Shown: positions 21,920 to 34,800 of the stretch, one piece after another
How the letters are laid out: each line of letters begins with the position of its first letter
Position numbering within the stretch: position 1 is the stretch's first letter
NCBI GenBank assembly: GCA_026873275.1
Contig: JANTUC010000004.1
Coordinates: forward strand, 1,426,001 to 1,490,000
Length of the DNA: 64,000 nt
Source of the DNA: Pseudopithomyces maydicus
Taxonomy: Eukaryota > Ascomycota > Dothideomycetes > Pleosporales > Didymosphaeriaceae
Direction: 5' to 3'
The notes under the pieces: generated by a model
What the model was told of the DNA's origin: nothing
What the model saw: the letters and a program-made list of their open reading frames with translations, nothing else
The model's database searches: none
Program-made: the position numbers and the translations under genes

Positions 21920-23003
21920 TATTCTTCATTCCGCTTGTACCATGTTTTGCAAGCTCATTTGTCTATCGCAGCCCATAGAATTATCCCCTTATTTAACAGT
22001 GAACATAGATGCGCAAGTTGGGGACTAACTTCAAGGGGGCTGTGGCCTTCTCCATGTAGCTCATATGGAAATAACGTCTCTCTGGACTGAATATAAAACG
22101 ATTTTATTCAAAAAGGAAAAACTTCTCTTAATCACTAAATTATATAGTAAATAGGGCCGCGTAAGCACCACCCCAGCCTGACGCTGAATATATGATATGA
22201 ACTGTAGGGTAGAGAGCGATTTATAAGGGACAATATAACCTTGAAAACCCTTTGAATACTTTGAATATTCTACTACTGATGTGCAAGGTGCTTGAACATA
22301 TACTATATCGTCTTGTGCCGGTTAGCAAAGATACTTATCAGGTTCAAATAATTTCCAAGAATGTATGCACAGTCCACCCTCTTCTGTTTGGTGTATTATT
22401 CTGCTCTCATTACTGTTGGATTTGTTACGTCTAGTTTGCCCTTGGTGGCTGGAGTCGGCATGACCTGTACAGGTTTTTACGACATTAATTGAAAACCACC
22501 ATGTCTGCACAGTCGTATTAGACTGATGCCTTGGATGTCGAAGATCCTGAATTCCCGGTAAAAAATGTGTCTTCCTACAGAATTCAGTAAAAAACACGTA
22601 ACGAGAAGAGCTTCAACGGATAATCGATATAATCAAATTGACTAATATTAAAATTTCTAAATTCAATACTCGAGAAAAGTCTACATCTAAGTGTTTGACC
22701 ACTATAAGTGGAGCTTAAGATGCATGTCGCTCGTTAGATAGTAAAAGGACTTAATAGTGTACGTAAAGAATCGCAATGTCAAGCAAAGGGGGTATATAGG
22801 TTTTTAGGAGCGCGCCTCCAACGTCGTTGTCGTGAGACATGAACAAAATGACAAAAACAAAGGCATAAGAAGCCGCAATAACGATACAAACAAACGCGGA
22901 GAGGAGAGGTGGTTTTGAAAGAAACTTTTGATGGTAGACAGCCTTGACTATGAAAGCGTCTATATCAGCAGCTCAGCTGAATTTCAAGAACAAGTCAATA
23001 TGT

Positions 23004-26000
23004 CTACTCGGCCTTCTTGCTAGCTTTGGTCCTCAGCTTCATGAGTAGGTACACTAAAGCGTAGCTTGACAACATGAAAATTACACAGATGGCTGCATCG
23101 CGCCAGCCGTAAGTGTGTTCCCCCAAATTTATGGTGGATAGGTAGTCTCTCCCAGTTGTGTATTGACAGACCCTGCAATCGATGGTCGCACCAGGGTTGA
23201 TGAGATTGTTACTCGCGCCAGGACCCTGCAGCCACGCTTCAAGGTACTGTGCACAGGTCTGGCCAGATGGAGGATCAAAACGTGCTAACTCTGATTCTTT
23301 GCATGTGACACTGCGGTCGAAGTCCACAAATATAAGTAGCGAGCCCATCAGATAGGTGAAGGGATTGAGGTAATACAACCAATACCTCCAGAAGGGCTGA
23401 ATTTGAGCGTATGGGACGAGAACGCCGCAGAAAGAGACAAGAGTGCTGATGATGAGTGGGTTGACGAGGGAGGCGAAGACTGCGTTTGGAGCGTACGCAG
23501 CAACGAACTGGCCAATGCCGGTATAGATGAACTGGTATACGAGCATGACGAAAAATGTAGCTCCTGCCTTGTCTGACGCCGTAGGTAGGCCTGCAGTGTA
23601 GTAGAAGCACACGAAATATAGGATGGCGCAAACTACCAAGTACGGCAGCTCCGAGATGATGAGACCGGTGACAAAAGGAGACCAGTGATACATTTTCGAT
23701 TTTCGTTCACGCGCTTCGTAAATATCGCGACGTTCGATGAAGAGGGGTTGAAGTTGTGCCATGACACCGGGTGCCACGAATATGTAGTTGAAAAGAGAGA
23801 AAAGAATAAGCTGTTGTTCCGCGACGGAAGTTCCGATATTCCAGAAAGAGAAGCCAATGAATAGTCCGACGCCGATGTGAAGAGCGAACTTATTGTTGAT
23901 GTAATCGACGTTGCGATATAGGCTGAGGCTTGTTAGGAGTCGTCACTACAAAAATACAGAATACCACAATACATACCTAACAATAGATCTGTGGGAAACG
24001 AGTTTGGTTTGAGTCCATATCGTCGTAGCAAATTCATGACCATCATCTTTCGTGCCAGATTCTTTGTTTGATGCGTCAGTGATGATGTTGTCCAGATCCT
24101 GATGCATACGCGCAGCCTCTGGTGATTCGAGCCAAATCTTATTCCAATCTTGGGTAGACTTTGACCCTGATACAACATCAATCATATGCTCGGCTGGATT
24201 GGCCCCGGTAGGACACGGCATTCCGTAACGTCCGAAATATTCCTTGATCGTTCCTGCATTCGCGCCAATATCTCCAAAGTAGACAGTCTTACCACCTTTG
24301 GCAAGGAGGAGAAGGGTATCGAACTGAGCAAATAGTTGGGCTTAAAAAGAAAAACTTAGTCCGTTGTCGCAACAAATTGAGGGTGGATTCTTACCTGATG
24401 GCTGATGAATGGTCACCAGAACAGCTTGTCCAACATCGGCAAGCTTCCTCAGAAAGCGCACTGTGTTGAACGCAGCTTGACCATCGAGACCCGAAGTAGG
24501 TTCATCAAGAAATATCAAAATAGACGGCTTCGAAACCAGTTCTACACCGATCGTAACTCGCTTCCGCTGTTCCACGGAAAGCCCAGCCCCACTCTTCCAA
24601 TGAGTGTATGTTCCAGATCGTGCAGCTCAAGGAGATCTATGATGGTATTTACATAGGCCAGTTTCTCAGCGCGGGGCGTATCACGGCTCTGACGAAGAAG
24701 AGCTGAAAACTCCAACGCTTCTCTGACAGTAGCATACGGCTCGTGTACGTCAAGCTGTTCACAATAGCCAGCAGATCGCTGAAAGGATACAGGTAATGGT
24801 CGACCGTCAACCAATATTTCACCATGGATAGTGCCTTCAGTTTTACGTTGCGCAAGGACGTCGAGCAAGGTGGTTTTTCCCGCGCCGGACGAGCCCATAA
24901 GAGCGCCGAGCATGCCCGGTTTGACGTATCCGTGAACATTATCAAGCAAGGTGCGGTCTCCAGACGGCGTCCTCACTACGTACGACAGATTACGCCATGT
25001 AAATACCGAAGTATTCTGCATCAGAGAATCTTCTACGTTTTCATTTGAGGCTCCAGCGCTCTTTTCATTATCTTCTGCTGTGCGAGCTGATTTCTCTTGC
25101 ACTTGAGCTTCTTCATCCATTGGTTTGTTGATTGATGTAGGTAGCTTTTTCGCAGTCTCGCGAGGGATGAGAAGAGCACTGGAAGAACCTGCTGAATCAT
25201 TCCAACGCGTTGTGAAAAAGATTGTCAGGCCAACGTAGAAAATCCACCATCCAAAAAGAATCCCAACGTTCCGCCAAATGTGTGATGGGGAATATGACAA
25301 GGCCGCGAGGTAGTCTTCACCTCGAACAGATGTAGCGCCAGGGGCAGCGCCGGGGACACCAGCGCAAGACTGGTGGGCTGCATCGAGATATTGAGGGAGA
25401 TAGTTAGGAATTAGGTTGGTGAAAGCACATGGAATTACAGTATCCTTGAACTCATTGGCCATTACAGCTTCAAATCCGTAAGACAGCGGGTCGATCCAAT
25501 AAATCCAGACAAACCATGGGTGCATTGCTGGTTTTGCGATCTGGTATCCAATGTACAGAATAAGAGCTGTAACCGAGAATCCTGAGACCTTGGATGCAGC
25601 GTCGAAATTCGGGAATGCAGCGCCGATCATACGAAATAAGGCAGTCATGACAAACGCTGTCAAGTACACGATGAACCAGCATGTGAAAAATGCGGCTGCC
25701 GTTGCCTTTAGATATGTCATCCAATAGAGGATTACAATGAAAACGGTAACCTGGAAGAACAATATGGGAATATCCGCCGTGATCTGGGCGATACAGAAAG
25801 CTGCAGGGTTATAGAAGGCGAAATTCTTGTGTTTGGCCAGAATTGGGCGTCCGGCAAAAGAATCAGTGACCTCTGACATAGCCATCAAAGCGTTGTACAG
25901 TAGACCTAAAAATAGAGCACCTCCTTTGATGAACAGGCCAGCCGAATTGGAAGGGGCGTTGTAAAAAAGTGACCCAGCAACTAAAGCTTGAACGATGGTG

Positions 26001-27473
26001 GATCCCTGTTTAATAAAGAAGGTGGATTTGTCTCCCCAAAGTATTTGGTACTGACGGATGACGCAAGCCTTCACCTGATCTTGAAAGGATACTGTCATAG
26101 GCGATGTTTTGGGTAAACGTGGCGACCGATCGAGCCTAACCGCCTCGCAGAAAGCCTGTGTATTGTTTTTGGCCTCATCAGTCGTGTGGTAATCTAACTC
26201 CTGGTCCATAGTGGCTTTGATGTTCGACTGGCGGTATGCCAACTCAAGCTCCCCAGCGTTTCGTGGGAAACGTGATTCAAAGTCTGGATGTATCTCCCGC
26301 TCACTAGGGACTGTGACACCGGTCAAGAAGTCTGCGATGTTGGCCCCGTCTCCACAGATGAAGCCCTGGGACTCCATAAAAGGTCGAGCATCCGCGCGTG
26401 GTCCATAGTAGATTTGCTTGCCTTCATCCAAAACCAGGACCTTATCAAAGAGATCATATATGCCATTACCCGCTTGGTATAAAGTAACGATGGTAGTGAT
26501 ACCAAGCTCGTCGGTCAAGCATCGAAGCGCTCTTGTGTATTCTAGAGCAGTCGAAGCATCCAGACCACGTGTGGAATTGTCCCAACAAACAACACTTGCC
26601 TTGTTGGCCATCGTTTCGATGATAGACACTCTCTTTCTTTCTCCACCAGACACGCCACGAACGTAAGCATCGCCCACCTTCGTGTCTTCTGTGTGCGATA
26701 TACCCATGGATTCCATCAAAAACGATTTGAACTTTAGCCGGTAGTCTTCAGCGTTATCGGCATCCTTGGGTAGGGTGTTGGGTATGTTGAGCCGTGTAGC
26801 GAAGTCCATGGTTTTTCCTACAGTAAGCGTTGGAAAGAAGAGCTCTTCTTCCGTGTTGATGACAATTGAGCCGCGGTATCTCGAGGACTCTTTGGCACTG
26901 AGAGTGCCCCAGTGCACATCACCTTGAGTCTCAGAGTACCTGTAATACATGTCAATATCCAAACACGATAAGTAGTTCTCCAACGTACCCTTTGCACTTG
27001 TTTGCTAACATCTTTAACAATGTCGTGCAACCACTACCTGGTCTTCCTAAAACAAGGAGCATTTCTCCGGGCTTTACGCAGCCCGAACTCCCGTCTAGAA
27101 TGGTTCTCAAACCTGGCTTTCGTCGTCCCTCCTTGATCTGCTGCGGAATGTTGAACTGGCTGAGGACATTCTCTTGCAACATCGTATCCGAGGGTACGAC
27201 CTTCACAGTCAATCCCTTCCACGACACACCCAGTTTTCTACCTTCAGCCATATCATTGAGCGGAAACTGTTTGACATATGAAGCGAGCTTCCACTCGTCG
27301 ACTTTGGTTTTTGTCGAATCGTCGTCTGTGCTGCTGGCCTCTGCATCTTCCCATGTTTTGTCTCCCCCACGCTCAGAATGGTAAGATTTGGCGGAAAAAG
27401 TTCGCGATAAAGATCGGATCAGGTCCTCACCAGTACCACTGGCGGTGGTGAAACTGCCAGTTCGTCGCGCCAT
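23004..27473 (-). CDS. PDR-type (ABCG) full-size ABC transporter (one frameshift)
   Basis: Plasma-membrane drug/metabolite exporter of the Snq2/Cdr type, with order NBD-TMD-NBD-TMD. Exons: 27473-26989, 26939-24395, 24340-23977 and 23928-23004. NBD1 has the family's atypical Walker A (GRPGSGCTT, Cys for Lys) and signature VSGGERKRVS. NBD2 has a canonical Walker A (GSSGAGKTT), a degenerate signature (VEQRKRVT) and Walker B with LIFLDEPTSGLDG. Each TMD has about six hydrophobic segments, and a Cys-bearing extracellular loop precedes the end. At the C run 24587-24590 the frame is off by one base; adding one restores GAGLSVEQRKRV and gives 4320 nt (1439 residues), the usual PDR size. I infer a sequence error. 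Substrate unknown. Confidence 0.92.
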
Positions 27474-28661
27474 AGTGCACACTCAACGGGGATCCAGCGA
27501 CACTGGGGTAGTAACAACGCGAATACCATTAAGAAGGGATACCAATGCTAAATACAGCAAAAACAATTTTCCCGCCACAGGCCGAGGAAAACTCGTCGGT
27601 GTGGACCCCGTCCGATCCGAGTTCTGAGACCATCCTTGTTCTGGTCCAGCTGTTTTTCAATTTGTAAACCATTTCGTACCTTCGTACTGAATTTTCGTAC
27701 AAAGCAGAGTGGATCTTGGTCATTAGCGCGTGTCTAGTCGTCTGAAGGGGGTTGATAGGGAGGAAAGACGCTCCGCTTCGGAGCTACGGACTGCCAAGAC
27801 CACCGAGTCCGCCCTCTCAATCATTCCTCTTTCGGGTCTAGAGGCGCGATGTATCCACCCAACACTCGCTGGTATAATCGGCGGGGGTCGCAGCCAAGTA
27901 TGGGGAGCTGTTTCGAAAATGGTCTCGATTCCTGATGACGTGTGCGGTTGCCTAAGCCACAGGTAGGGATGGGCTTGAGCCGGGCAGACTATCGACCGCA
28001 TTCGAGCCAAACCTACATTTGCACTCCGATAGAGGCACTCAGGCACCGACAAATCGTGCGATAGCTGCGATCTGTACCTGAAGGTCGCTCGTATGCCCAT
28101 CGATGCGTCATTGTGCCCCTGGATCGAGTATGCAACTGCGACTGATGAGGAATGACAACATGTGCCAACCCCCAAAGGACGTAAATGCCATTGGATATGG
28201 CCACCGTGATCGGGCCGTCCCAGGGGAGTGCGAGGAAGGACCGGCTGCTTCGCTTGAACATCTGGGTAGCAGCATCGCAGAAGCGGAGGGCGTGAAGAGG
28301 GTTTGGGTTGCGATTACCGAAGAGATGGATACAGACAAGGCGCAAGCTTGATGGCGAGTGGTCTATAAGCCTTTCCGTAGCAGCCACAATGTGCCATGTA
28401 GCCAGCAAGGCTTGTCATGGAAAGGCAAAAAGACGTCGTTCTCGACGACACTCGAGACGTTCACACTCGAGTCACGCCACTTAACCCAGACAGGCTTAGT
28501 CCGTTGTGGGAGTGTACGGCACGTGAACGCGGGGAAGCTGGAGCTCTGCAGCCTTGGAACCTTCCTTGGAGCCAGTAACCACGGTCCGCTAAGGCATGCG
28601 CAATGCACCCAGTGGTCTCTACATCCCGCGACAAGTCACCTCGTGTGTTTCCCCATTGACA
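27474..28661. other. Intergenic divergent promoter region
   Basis: About 1.2 kb between the start of the ABC transporter (minus) and the F-box gene (plus). Several frames are open on both strands but none resembles a protein family. PDR promoters are often long; no specific site can be named from this sequence. Confidence 0.5.
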
Positions 28662-30002
28662 ATGTTGGTTTTTCCCGATGAAGATGGCGACGGTACCGCG
28701 GCGAGCCAACGCGACCGCTTAGGCGTGCTTCCAGATGAACTATTACTCCAGGTCTTCGAAACGCTCGCCACTTTGGGCACGCGGAAAGATCTTTGCAACG
28801 TGTCACGACTTAACAAGAGGTACCATCGCCTGAGCGATGCGACCCTGTATAAGCAGGTTCTATTCCAGACACCAGAGCTACACCTCACCTTCAGCGAGTC
28901 TTTGGGCCGGCGGCCGCGCCGTGGCTCAGCCATCAATGAGGTGACGCTGGCCTACCCGTCATCCGAGCTGTCGCAATTGGCTCTCGATGCCCACGTACCT
29001 GGCTCTTACATCCATCCATCCCGATTTGATGGCTTGTCTCGCACGCTCTCCATCATGTCAAATTTGGAAAAGCTGGACATCGCTGTTCCCAGCACACTAC
29101 TGCACGGCATCGGCTCTCTGTTCAACGGCCCTTTCGATCTATCCTGCCTCAAGGTCTGCAAGCTGTTCTACCAGTGTCCTAATAATGACTATTGGGACCT
29201 ACGCGAAAACATACACGTCTTTGCCCATCCAGAGCTTGAGGAACTGACCCTTCGGCGCGCCAAGCTTGATGAGCAAGGCTTCAATTTTCTGGAACGGCCT
29301 CACGAAACAGCTCTGAAAAAGTTGCATCTGATTGAGTGCGACATCAACGACGACGGCCTCGGCGATCTTCTCGAGCTTCCTGAAGCGCTCGAGGAGTTTG
29401 TCATGACCCACGATGAAGAGCCAGAGCCCGAGTTGGAGGAAAGCTCCGACAATGTTGCCGACTATATCAACGCGCTCAAGTCGCAGAGCGAGTCTTTGGA
29501 AAGCATAACTATCGATTCTCCGTCCATGACCAGTAGGAAAGTGTTGAGAATGAGAGAGTTCGGTGCTGTCAAAACCTTGCGCCTCAATTGGGACTACCAA
29601 CTTTTTGGAAAATCTTCAAAGAAACCGCGACTACATTCAGTCGGCCTACCTCCAGAATTGGAGATGTTGGAGTTCTTCAACGAGTTGGGCACTGACGCAG
29701 AAGTCAACGATCTCTTGTTGGCATTGATTGAGAGCAAGGCCGTCGTCGCCAGACGCTGGAAGACAATGGTAGTAGTGGAGGGTGATGAAGATATTCTTAA
29801 ACAGATCAAAGCCACTTGTAAAATAGCAGGCTTGCAGTTGGACATTATTGGTGCTTTTGATGAGGATACTGAAGTGGAGAGCGATGAAGACAAAGACTCT
29901 GACGGCTCCGACGACGACGACGACGACGACGACAGCAAAGAAGAAGAAGAAGAAGAAGAAGAAGAAGAAGAAGAAGAAGAGGCTGACTCAGATTCTAGCT
30001 AA
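28662..30002 (+). CDS. F-box protein with poly-acidic C-terminus
   Basis: Single exon, 446 residues from the ATG at 28662. An F-box-like N-terminus (LGVLPDELLLQVFETLATLG, then LCNVSRLNKRYHRLSD) suggests an SCF substrate adaptor. The middle is leucine-rich and repeat-like (LEELTLRRAKLDEQGF, LKKLHLIECDINDDGL, LEMLEFFNEL), as in F-box/LRR-type fungal proteins. The tail is a long Asp/Glu/Ser run coded by GAC and GAA microsatellites at about 29908-29981. Target unknown. Confidence 0.75.
   Translation: MLVFPDEDGDGTAASQRDRLGVLPDELLLQVFETLATLGTRKDLCNVSRLNKRYHRLSDATLYKQVLFQTPELHLTFSESLGRRPRRGSAINEVTLAYPSSELSQLALDAHVPGSYIHPSRFDGLSRTLSIMSNLEKLDIAVPSTLLHGIGSLFNGPFDLSCLKVCKLFYQCPNNDYWDLRENIHVFAHPELEELTLRRAKLDEQGFNFLERPHETALKKLHLIECDINDDGLGDLLELPEALEEFVMTHDEEPEPELEESSDNVADYINALKSQSESLESITIDSPSMTSRKVLRMREFGAVKTLRLNWDYQLFGKSSKKPRLHSVGLPPELEMLEFFNELGTDAEVNDLLLALIESKAVVARRWKTMVVVEGDEDILKQIKATCKIAGLQLDIIGAFDEDTEVESDEDKDSDGSDDDDDDDDSKEEEEEEEEEEEEEEADSDSS
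29908..29981. repeat. GAC and GAA/AGA trinucleotide microsatellites in coding sequence
   Basis: A run of GAC triplets followed by a run of GAA triplets codes the acidic tail of the F-box protein. Length variation between strains would keep the frame. Confidence 0.9.
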
Positions 30003-31814
30003 TACGCGGGATTTGCCGGCGATTATTGATCTCCTCGTTCGTATTGCCGTTACATGATTTTGGTTACACAGCACACACGATACAAGCAAGATACACGATT
30101 TTTACAGCTAGAACTAGACCAAGACTGGAATTAAGAACAAACCAAAACAACTTCCTGATTTCCACTACCATCATCTAAGTCACTACTTATTCACGTCATT
30201 CATCACGCAGGTAGACTTGAACCAGCGAAAAAAATCGGCGATTCTGCAATGACCGGTACAGGATACGCCTTGCGACAATGCAAAAGATTAGCAAGACAAT
30301 CTAGGCCGGCTACATAGAAGGCTTGGCAGTTGCGGCCAAGGGGCATCAGATGAGGAAGTTTTGAGGGTATTGCTATATAAGTTACTCTTATCATTGTATG
30401 GCTGGCGATAATATATATTTTAAATTATGAGACACGGCACCTTACTACCCGCATTGGAACCTGGGCAGCATATGCTGTGAAGCCATCTGAACTTTATTCT
30501 GCACTCACTAGGAGCTCAACTAGACTTCGCTGGACAGGTGTTGTGATCTTGTTATCCTATAGCCGGCCAGATTCGCCAATCATGGAGTGTGAGGATGAAT
30601 AACCCCCGATGCTGACAGCTATAGGGAAATTGACCGAATGCGAAGCAGTGTGTTGGTTCATAATATTCACGAAACGAGCCAATGGAATACAAATCACAAT
30701 CAAGTCCCAATCTGACAGCGATCCGTGGGCGTACGTGTGCAAAATTGTAGTTGACTTTTATGTGAAAAGATCCAGAATCATACAGGCGGGAATAATTCAT
30801 ATAAGAAAAGACGGGATACTAAGCGATTTGAGCTTTGATTTATTTGCAATCGGGATCCAGACTACATAAGCAAAGAATAACTCAACGATATAACATACGC
30901 CAGAAGCAGCAAACACACGAGCCCATTCCGTACCATTGAATCGAGGCCTGTATGATACTTAACCTGATCACCTTGAGTCTAGTTTACTTTGTATTGGTGG
31001 TTCTATTAATTATGACTTGTTAAAAATCTACAGTCCTTTTGTTCGAAATTAACACATAGTGTCACGAGTAGCAAGATGTTGAGATTACTGTAAATAGTGT
31101 ATATATTTAGCCCAATCAGAACATTGTATTTCTTCTTCTCTGATTAGTAAATTGAATGACCATATAATAGAATAAAAGCAATTATAACTTTGGCAAAATC
31201 ATTCAGCAGCATATTAAAGGACTTTCCCTGAGTACATGCAAGAAACATGTTTGAAGTGCACAACTAGTAACTAGGATACGCTGTTATGCTATTTAAGTGT
31301 CGTGATAGATCCTTATATGTTTAGGTTTCTGTGAGAATGAGCAGCAGATTGGCTCAGTAGATAAGAAGGTTCGAAAAAAGCTACTGAACCCTTTTATAAC
31401 AGCATATTAAACTTGTTTATATAGAAATGATATTGAATGATATTTGATTGATTAGCCGGATCATTGTTCAGCCGATCCGACCTTAGTTTAGTTCTTCCTG
31501 AGCATGGTACTGGGGCCTAGGATCCTTGAATATCGCTCCAGATGTTCAGTTGTCTCTTTTTACAATCCCAGTCATATAGTAAGTATAATGTTCGTCCGTC
31601 AACTCTACCTACACAATGGGGTTCCCTCCTTGTTTGAGCCTTGAGAGTCGCATCAAACACTCATATCTAATCTTTAAATTTTGTAAGAGCGTAACCGTAC
31701 AATTCCAGTCAAATCCAACTACTACATTTTGTCTTGCATCCTAGTGTGAGCTCCGTCTCACAAATTAGCCAAATAAGATTGGTCTACACGATACTAATGT
31801 GTTAGGATAGCCTC
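30003..31814. other. AT-rich, gene-poor region
   Basis: About 1.8 kb with no supported gene. It lies between the 3' ends of the F-box gene and LAA1, which converge. The base composition is markedly AT-rich compared with the flanking genes. I looked for tRNA-like elements: TGGCTCAGTAGATA with GGTTCGA near 31351-31376 is too closely spaced to be a tRNA. Confidence 0.55.
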
Positions 31815-34800
31815 TTATCCGAAGTCCATTCTCAGCGCAATTGTAGGCTCCCCAATTTCCTCCTTAACCTCCCTTTCCCCACCCTGTCCCCTCTTTAGTA
31901 CCCCTTGTAGGAACTCCCTCTCGCCTATCCCCAACCCCCCAACCACCTCCCTAAAAGCGTCCTGATCGACACTCAGTATCTCCACAAGCCTACCCGCTGT
32001 TTCGGCCTCACTTCCAGGCTCTTTCCTCACTCGTTCCAACAATGCCGGCAACACCATCTTCACTGCAACAACACGCTGGGCTTGCGTTTGCAGTGTTGTT
32101 AGGAATGTTACCAGCGCGCCCGCGAGCAAAGAACGCGACTCCTCCAACCCTTCTACACCAGAAGGGCGCGCAAGAAATGCTAGGATTTGCGGCAGTAGCA
32201 GGGCAGCAATTTGCATTTCAACAGGTGAGCGCTTGGGTAGGAGGAGGAGAGAGCGGGTACATGAGGCGGCCACCTTGGAGGTCATGCGATTAGCGAGACA
32301 ATCTGCAAGTTCCTCGACGAAGCGATGGATGAGGGGGTCATTTGGAGCAAATGCAGCGCCCGCAGAAGAAAGGAGGATAGTTGTAGTTAAGATGCAATTT
32401 TTCTCGCAGGCGAGGGCAGAGTCGAAATCGCGATTCTGCGCACGCTTGAGCGTCTGCAGGAAGCGGAGGAGGGTGGCACGAAGCTGAGTGCTGGTGTCTG
32501 ACGCCGGAGCAACCGCATGTGAGATGGACGTTGCGAAACGTTTGAGGATGGGGAGGGCTTGGGGGACGACGACGGCTTGGCAGGATGGTGCGGCAAGGAT
32601 GGCGGCAAAAATGTGAAGAATGCAAGCGTGGAGATCAGTCTTGATGATGGCGGGGAAGACATGCGCAGCGTCGACGAGGGCGGAAAGGGCAGTGGTGAGC
32701 AGCGCAACGGCTTCTTCGGAGAGGGCGTGGCGGACGGCAGTTTTGCCGTCATCGAGGCTAGGGACGAGCCCTGTGAGGACAAGCACCATGATACGGGTAA
32801 GCTCGAAAAGCTGCTCGATATCGTCAGAGAGATGCTCGTCACCATTTAAAGTGCTATACACTAGTTAGTACGTCGCTCTTTCGAGACTGCAACGGTCATA
32901 CCTATGACCCCTCTTGGCTGATGGATGTCCCAAACACAGATTCCTGGCAATCTCCACGATCACTGTCTGTACCTGCAGCCCTTCTGTGAGCACAAGTCGG
33001 TCCAGCATGTCCATCGTCTCTGAAAACACCACTTCCTGATAGATTGCATGTCCCGACACTGATGGCCTCAGGATCTTCTTCAATGCCTGCAGAATCTCTA
33101 ATATCTGCTCCCTGGACGCTTGTAGGTCACCCGGGCGACCAGCTAGTGCTTCGAATGCTAGCCCAAAAAGCACAAAGAAGAATGCTACGGGTTCATCGCG
33201 ATAATTTATGTGATCAGGGTTTCTATTAGGAGTGGCGGATTCTTCAGAAAATTCGGTTTTGCCATCTAGCGCATCGAAGACAAATTCGCTGTCTTCGTCA
33301 ATGAGGCTTGCGATAGCGTCAACAAGATTGAGCCAGGAATCTTGATAAAACTATAATATGTGAGCTGGGCGTTTGGACAAGAGCTGATAACCTACTTTGA
33401 GCAAAGTTTCCCTATTGAGGGCGGCGTATATTGTGTCCAAGCTACCCGACAAGGATGCTGACCCCATGGATGAGATATCAGGTTCAAACCTTAAACGCGC
33501 ATATTCTCGTAGTGAAGCCAGCCACAGTGGGGTGAGATGGGCGATGTGTGGCTTCAGCACATCGACGAGGTACTTTTGCTCTGCACTGGCAATTTGTAAT
33601 TCTGCCCAAGCCGAGAAAACTGACATCTTGACCATCACTGCTGCGTTTGAACTGAGACCTTTCAGATCGCCAATAGCCGCAGTTTCCGTTTCACCTGCGA
33701 GTGTTAGACACTCATGATATGTCGACGAGGCGACCCACTCACTCGAAAAGTTCTCAAGCGCGGCAACAAGAAGCTTGAGTATACGGCCCATTCGATCGAC
33801 ATCTGTGACGATACCTGTAGCAATAAATGTGGCACACACGTTGACAGCTTCCGCTGCTAATTCTGGTGACGAGTCTGCAGCAAAAGCAGGTGTCAGAGCA
33901 GATCCTATCTGCGCCTGGTATTGTTCCAACAATGTAACCTCTGGAAAGTCCGGGTCGGGCGTTTTCCCAAAGAGCTGCACACGAGCTGTCAATAACGTCT
34001 CTTATGCGTAGGAGGGCCACGTACCTTTAGCACTTGATCAATGATCTTTAGACCGCGAATCCTAAGCTGCACTACGCCCGCGGTGGACGCTGAAAATGCA
34101 ATACGCACGACATCAGCTACCCGCTTCTGCAGCGCCACCACACATGAAGCCTCTTCTCGAAATGCCGCCTCTTTGCTCACCATTGCCAGCAGCTCGCTGA
34201 GACAATCCATGCCAAATGTACGGACCTGCCATTTTAGTAGCTCCTGGCTATTTTGAGCAGCGTTCCCCTCTTCGCCCGGCGCGTTCACCGCTGCGGCGAA
34301 TCCAGCAACCTCTTCATCCTGCAGATCAGTCTGCCCGCCTCTCTGCTTCGTGTCGGTCTTTTCTTCCATTTCAGTAATCTTCTTGGTTTTGGTAAGCACC
34401 GAGTGACATCGCTGGACCCATGTAGCTGTATCCTTAAGTCCAGTTTGGTGTAACCAATTCCGGATGATATTTCTCACGACCTCATGCTCAGGCTGCCGGT
34501 CTAGCACGTGCCAGAGTTGGTCCTCAAGTCCTAGGTCGCCTGATCGTATGACTTCTTCCGTGTCTCTTCGCATGAGATTGTGTAGGCCATCAACAGCCAT
34601 GTCTCGTATTTGCGCTGTATTACTCTCAATTGATTGTTGCAGTTGTTTAACGTAAACTGAAAAATCGATATGACCTGGCGCGTACAATGAGAGATGCTCT
34701 TGACACTTGAGGCTTTCTATAGTGATAAGCACATCGGATTCCGCTCTAAAAAGGCTGATCAAAGTCATGACCATATCCCGAGCTTTCGCCATATCTTGAA

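Larger units (their letters stand above)
20676..23003. other. AT-rich, gene-poor region
   Basis: About 2.3 kb without a supported gene. The plus-strand frame 20692-21000 (Gln/Arg-rich) is the only long one and is weak. The region contains the octamer repeat at 21602-21620, a 12-bp inverted repeat at 21876-21919 and one copy of a 23-nt element (22477-22499) also found near 7227. These suggest old, mutated repetitive DNA. Confidence 0.5.

Noticed and set aside
27723..28709. Several overlapping frames between the ABC transporter and the F-box gene
   Set aside because: Frames on both strands overlap each other and none shows motifs or splice structure; treated as intergenic.
31351..31376. tRNA-like A and B box motifs
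   Set aside because: The two boxes are only about a dozen bases apart and no cloverleaf can be drawn.
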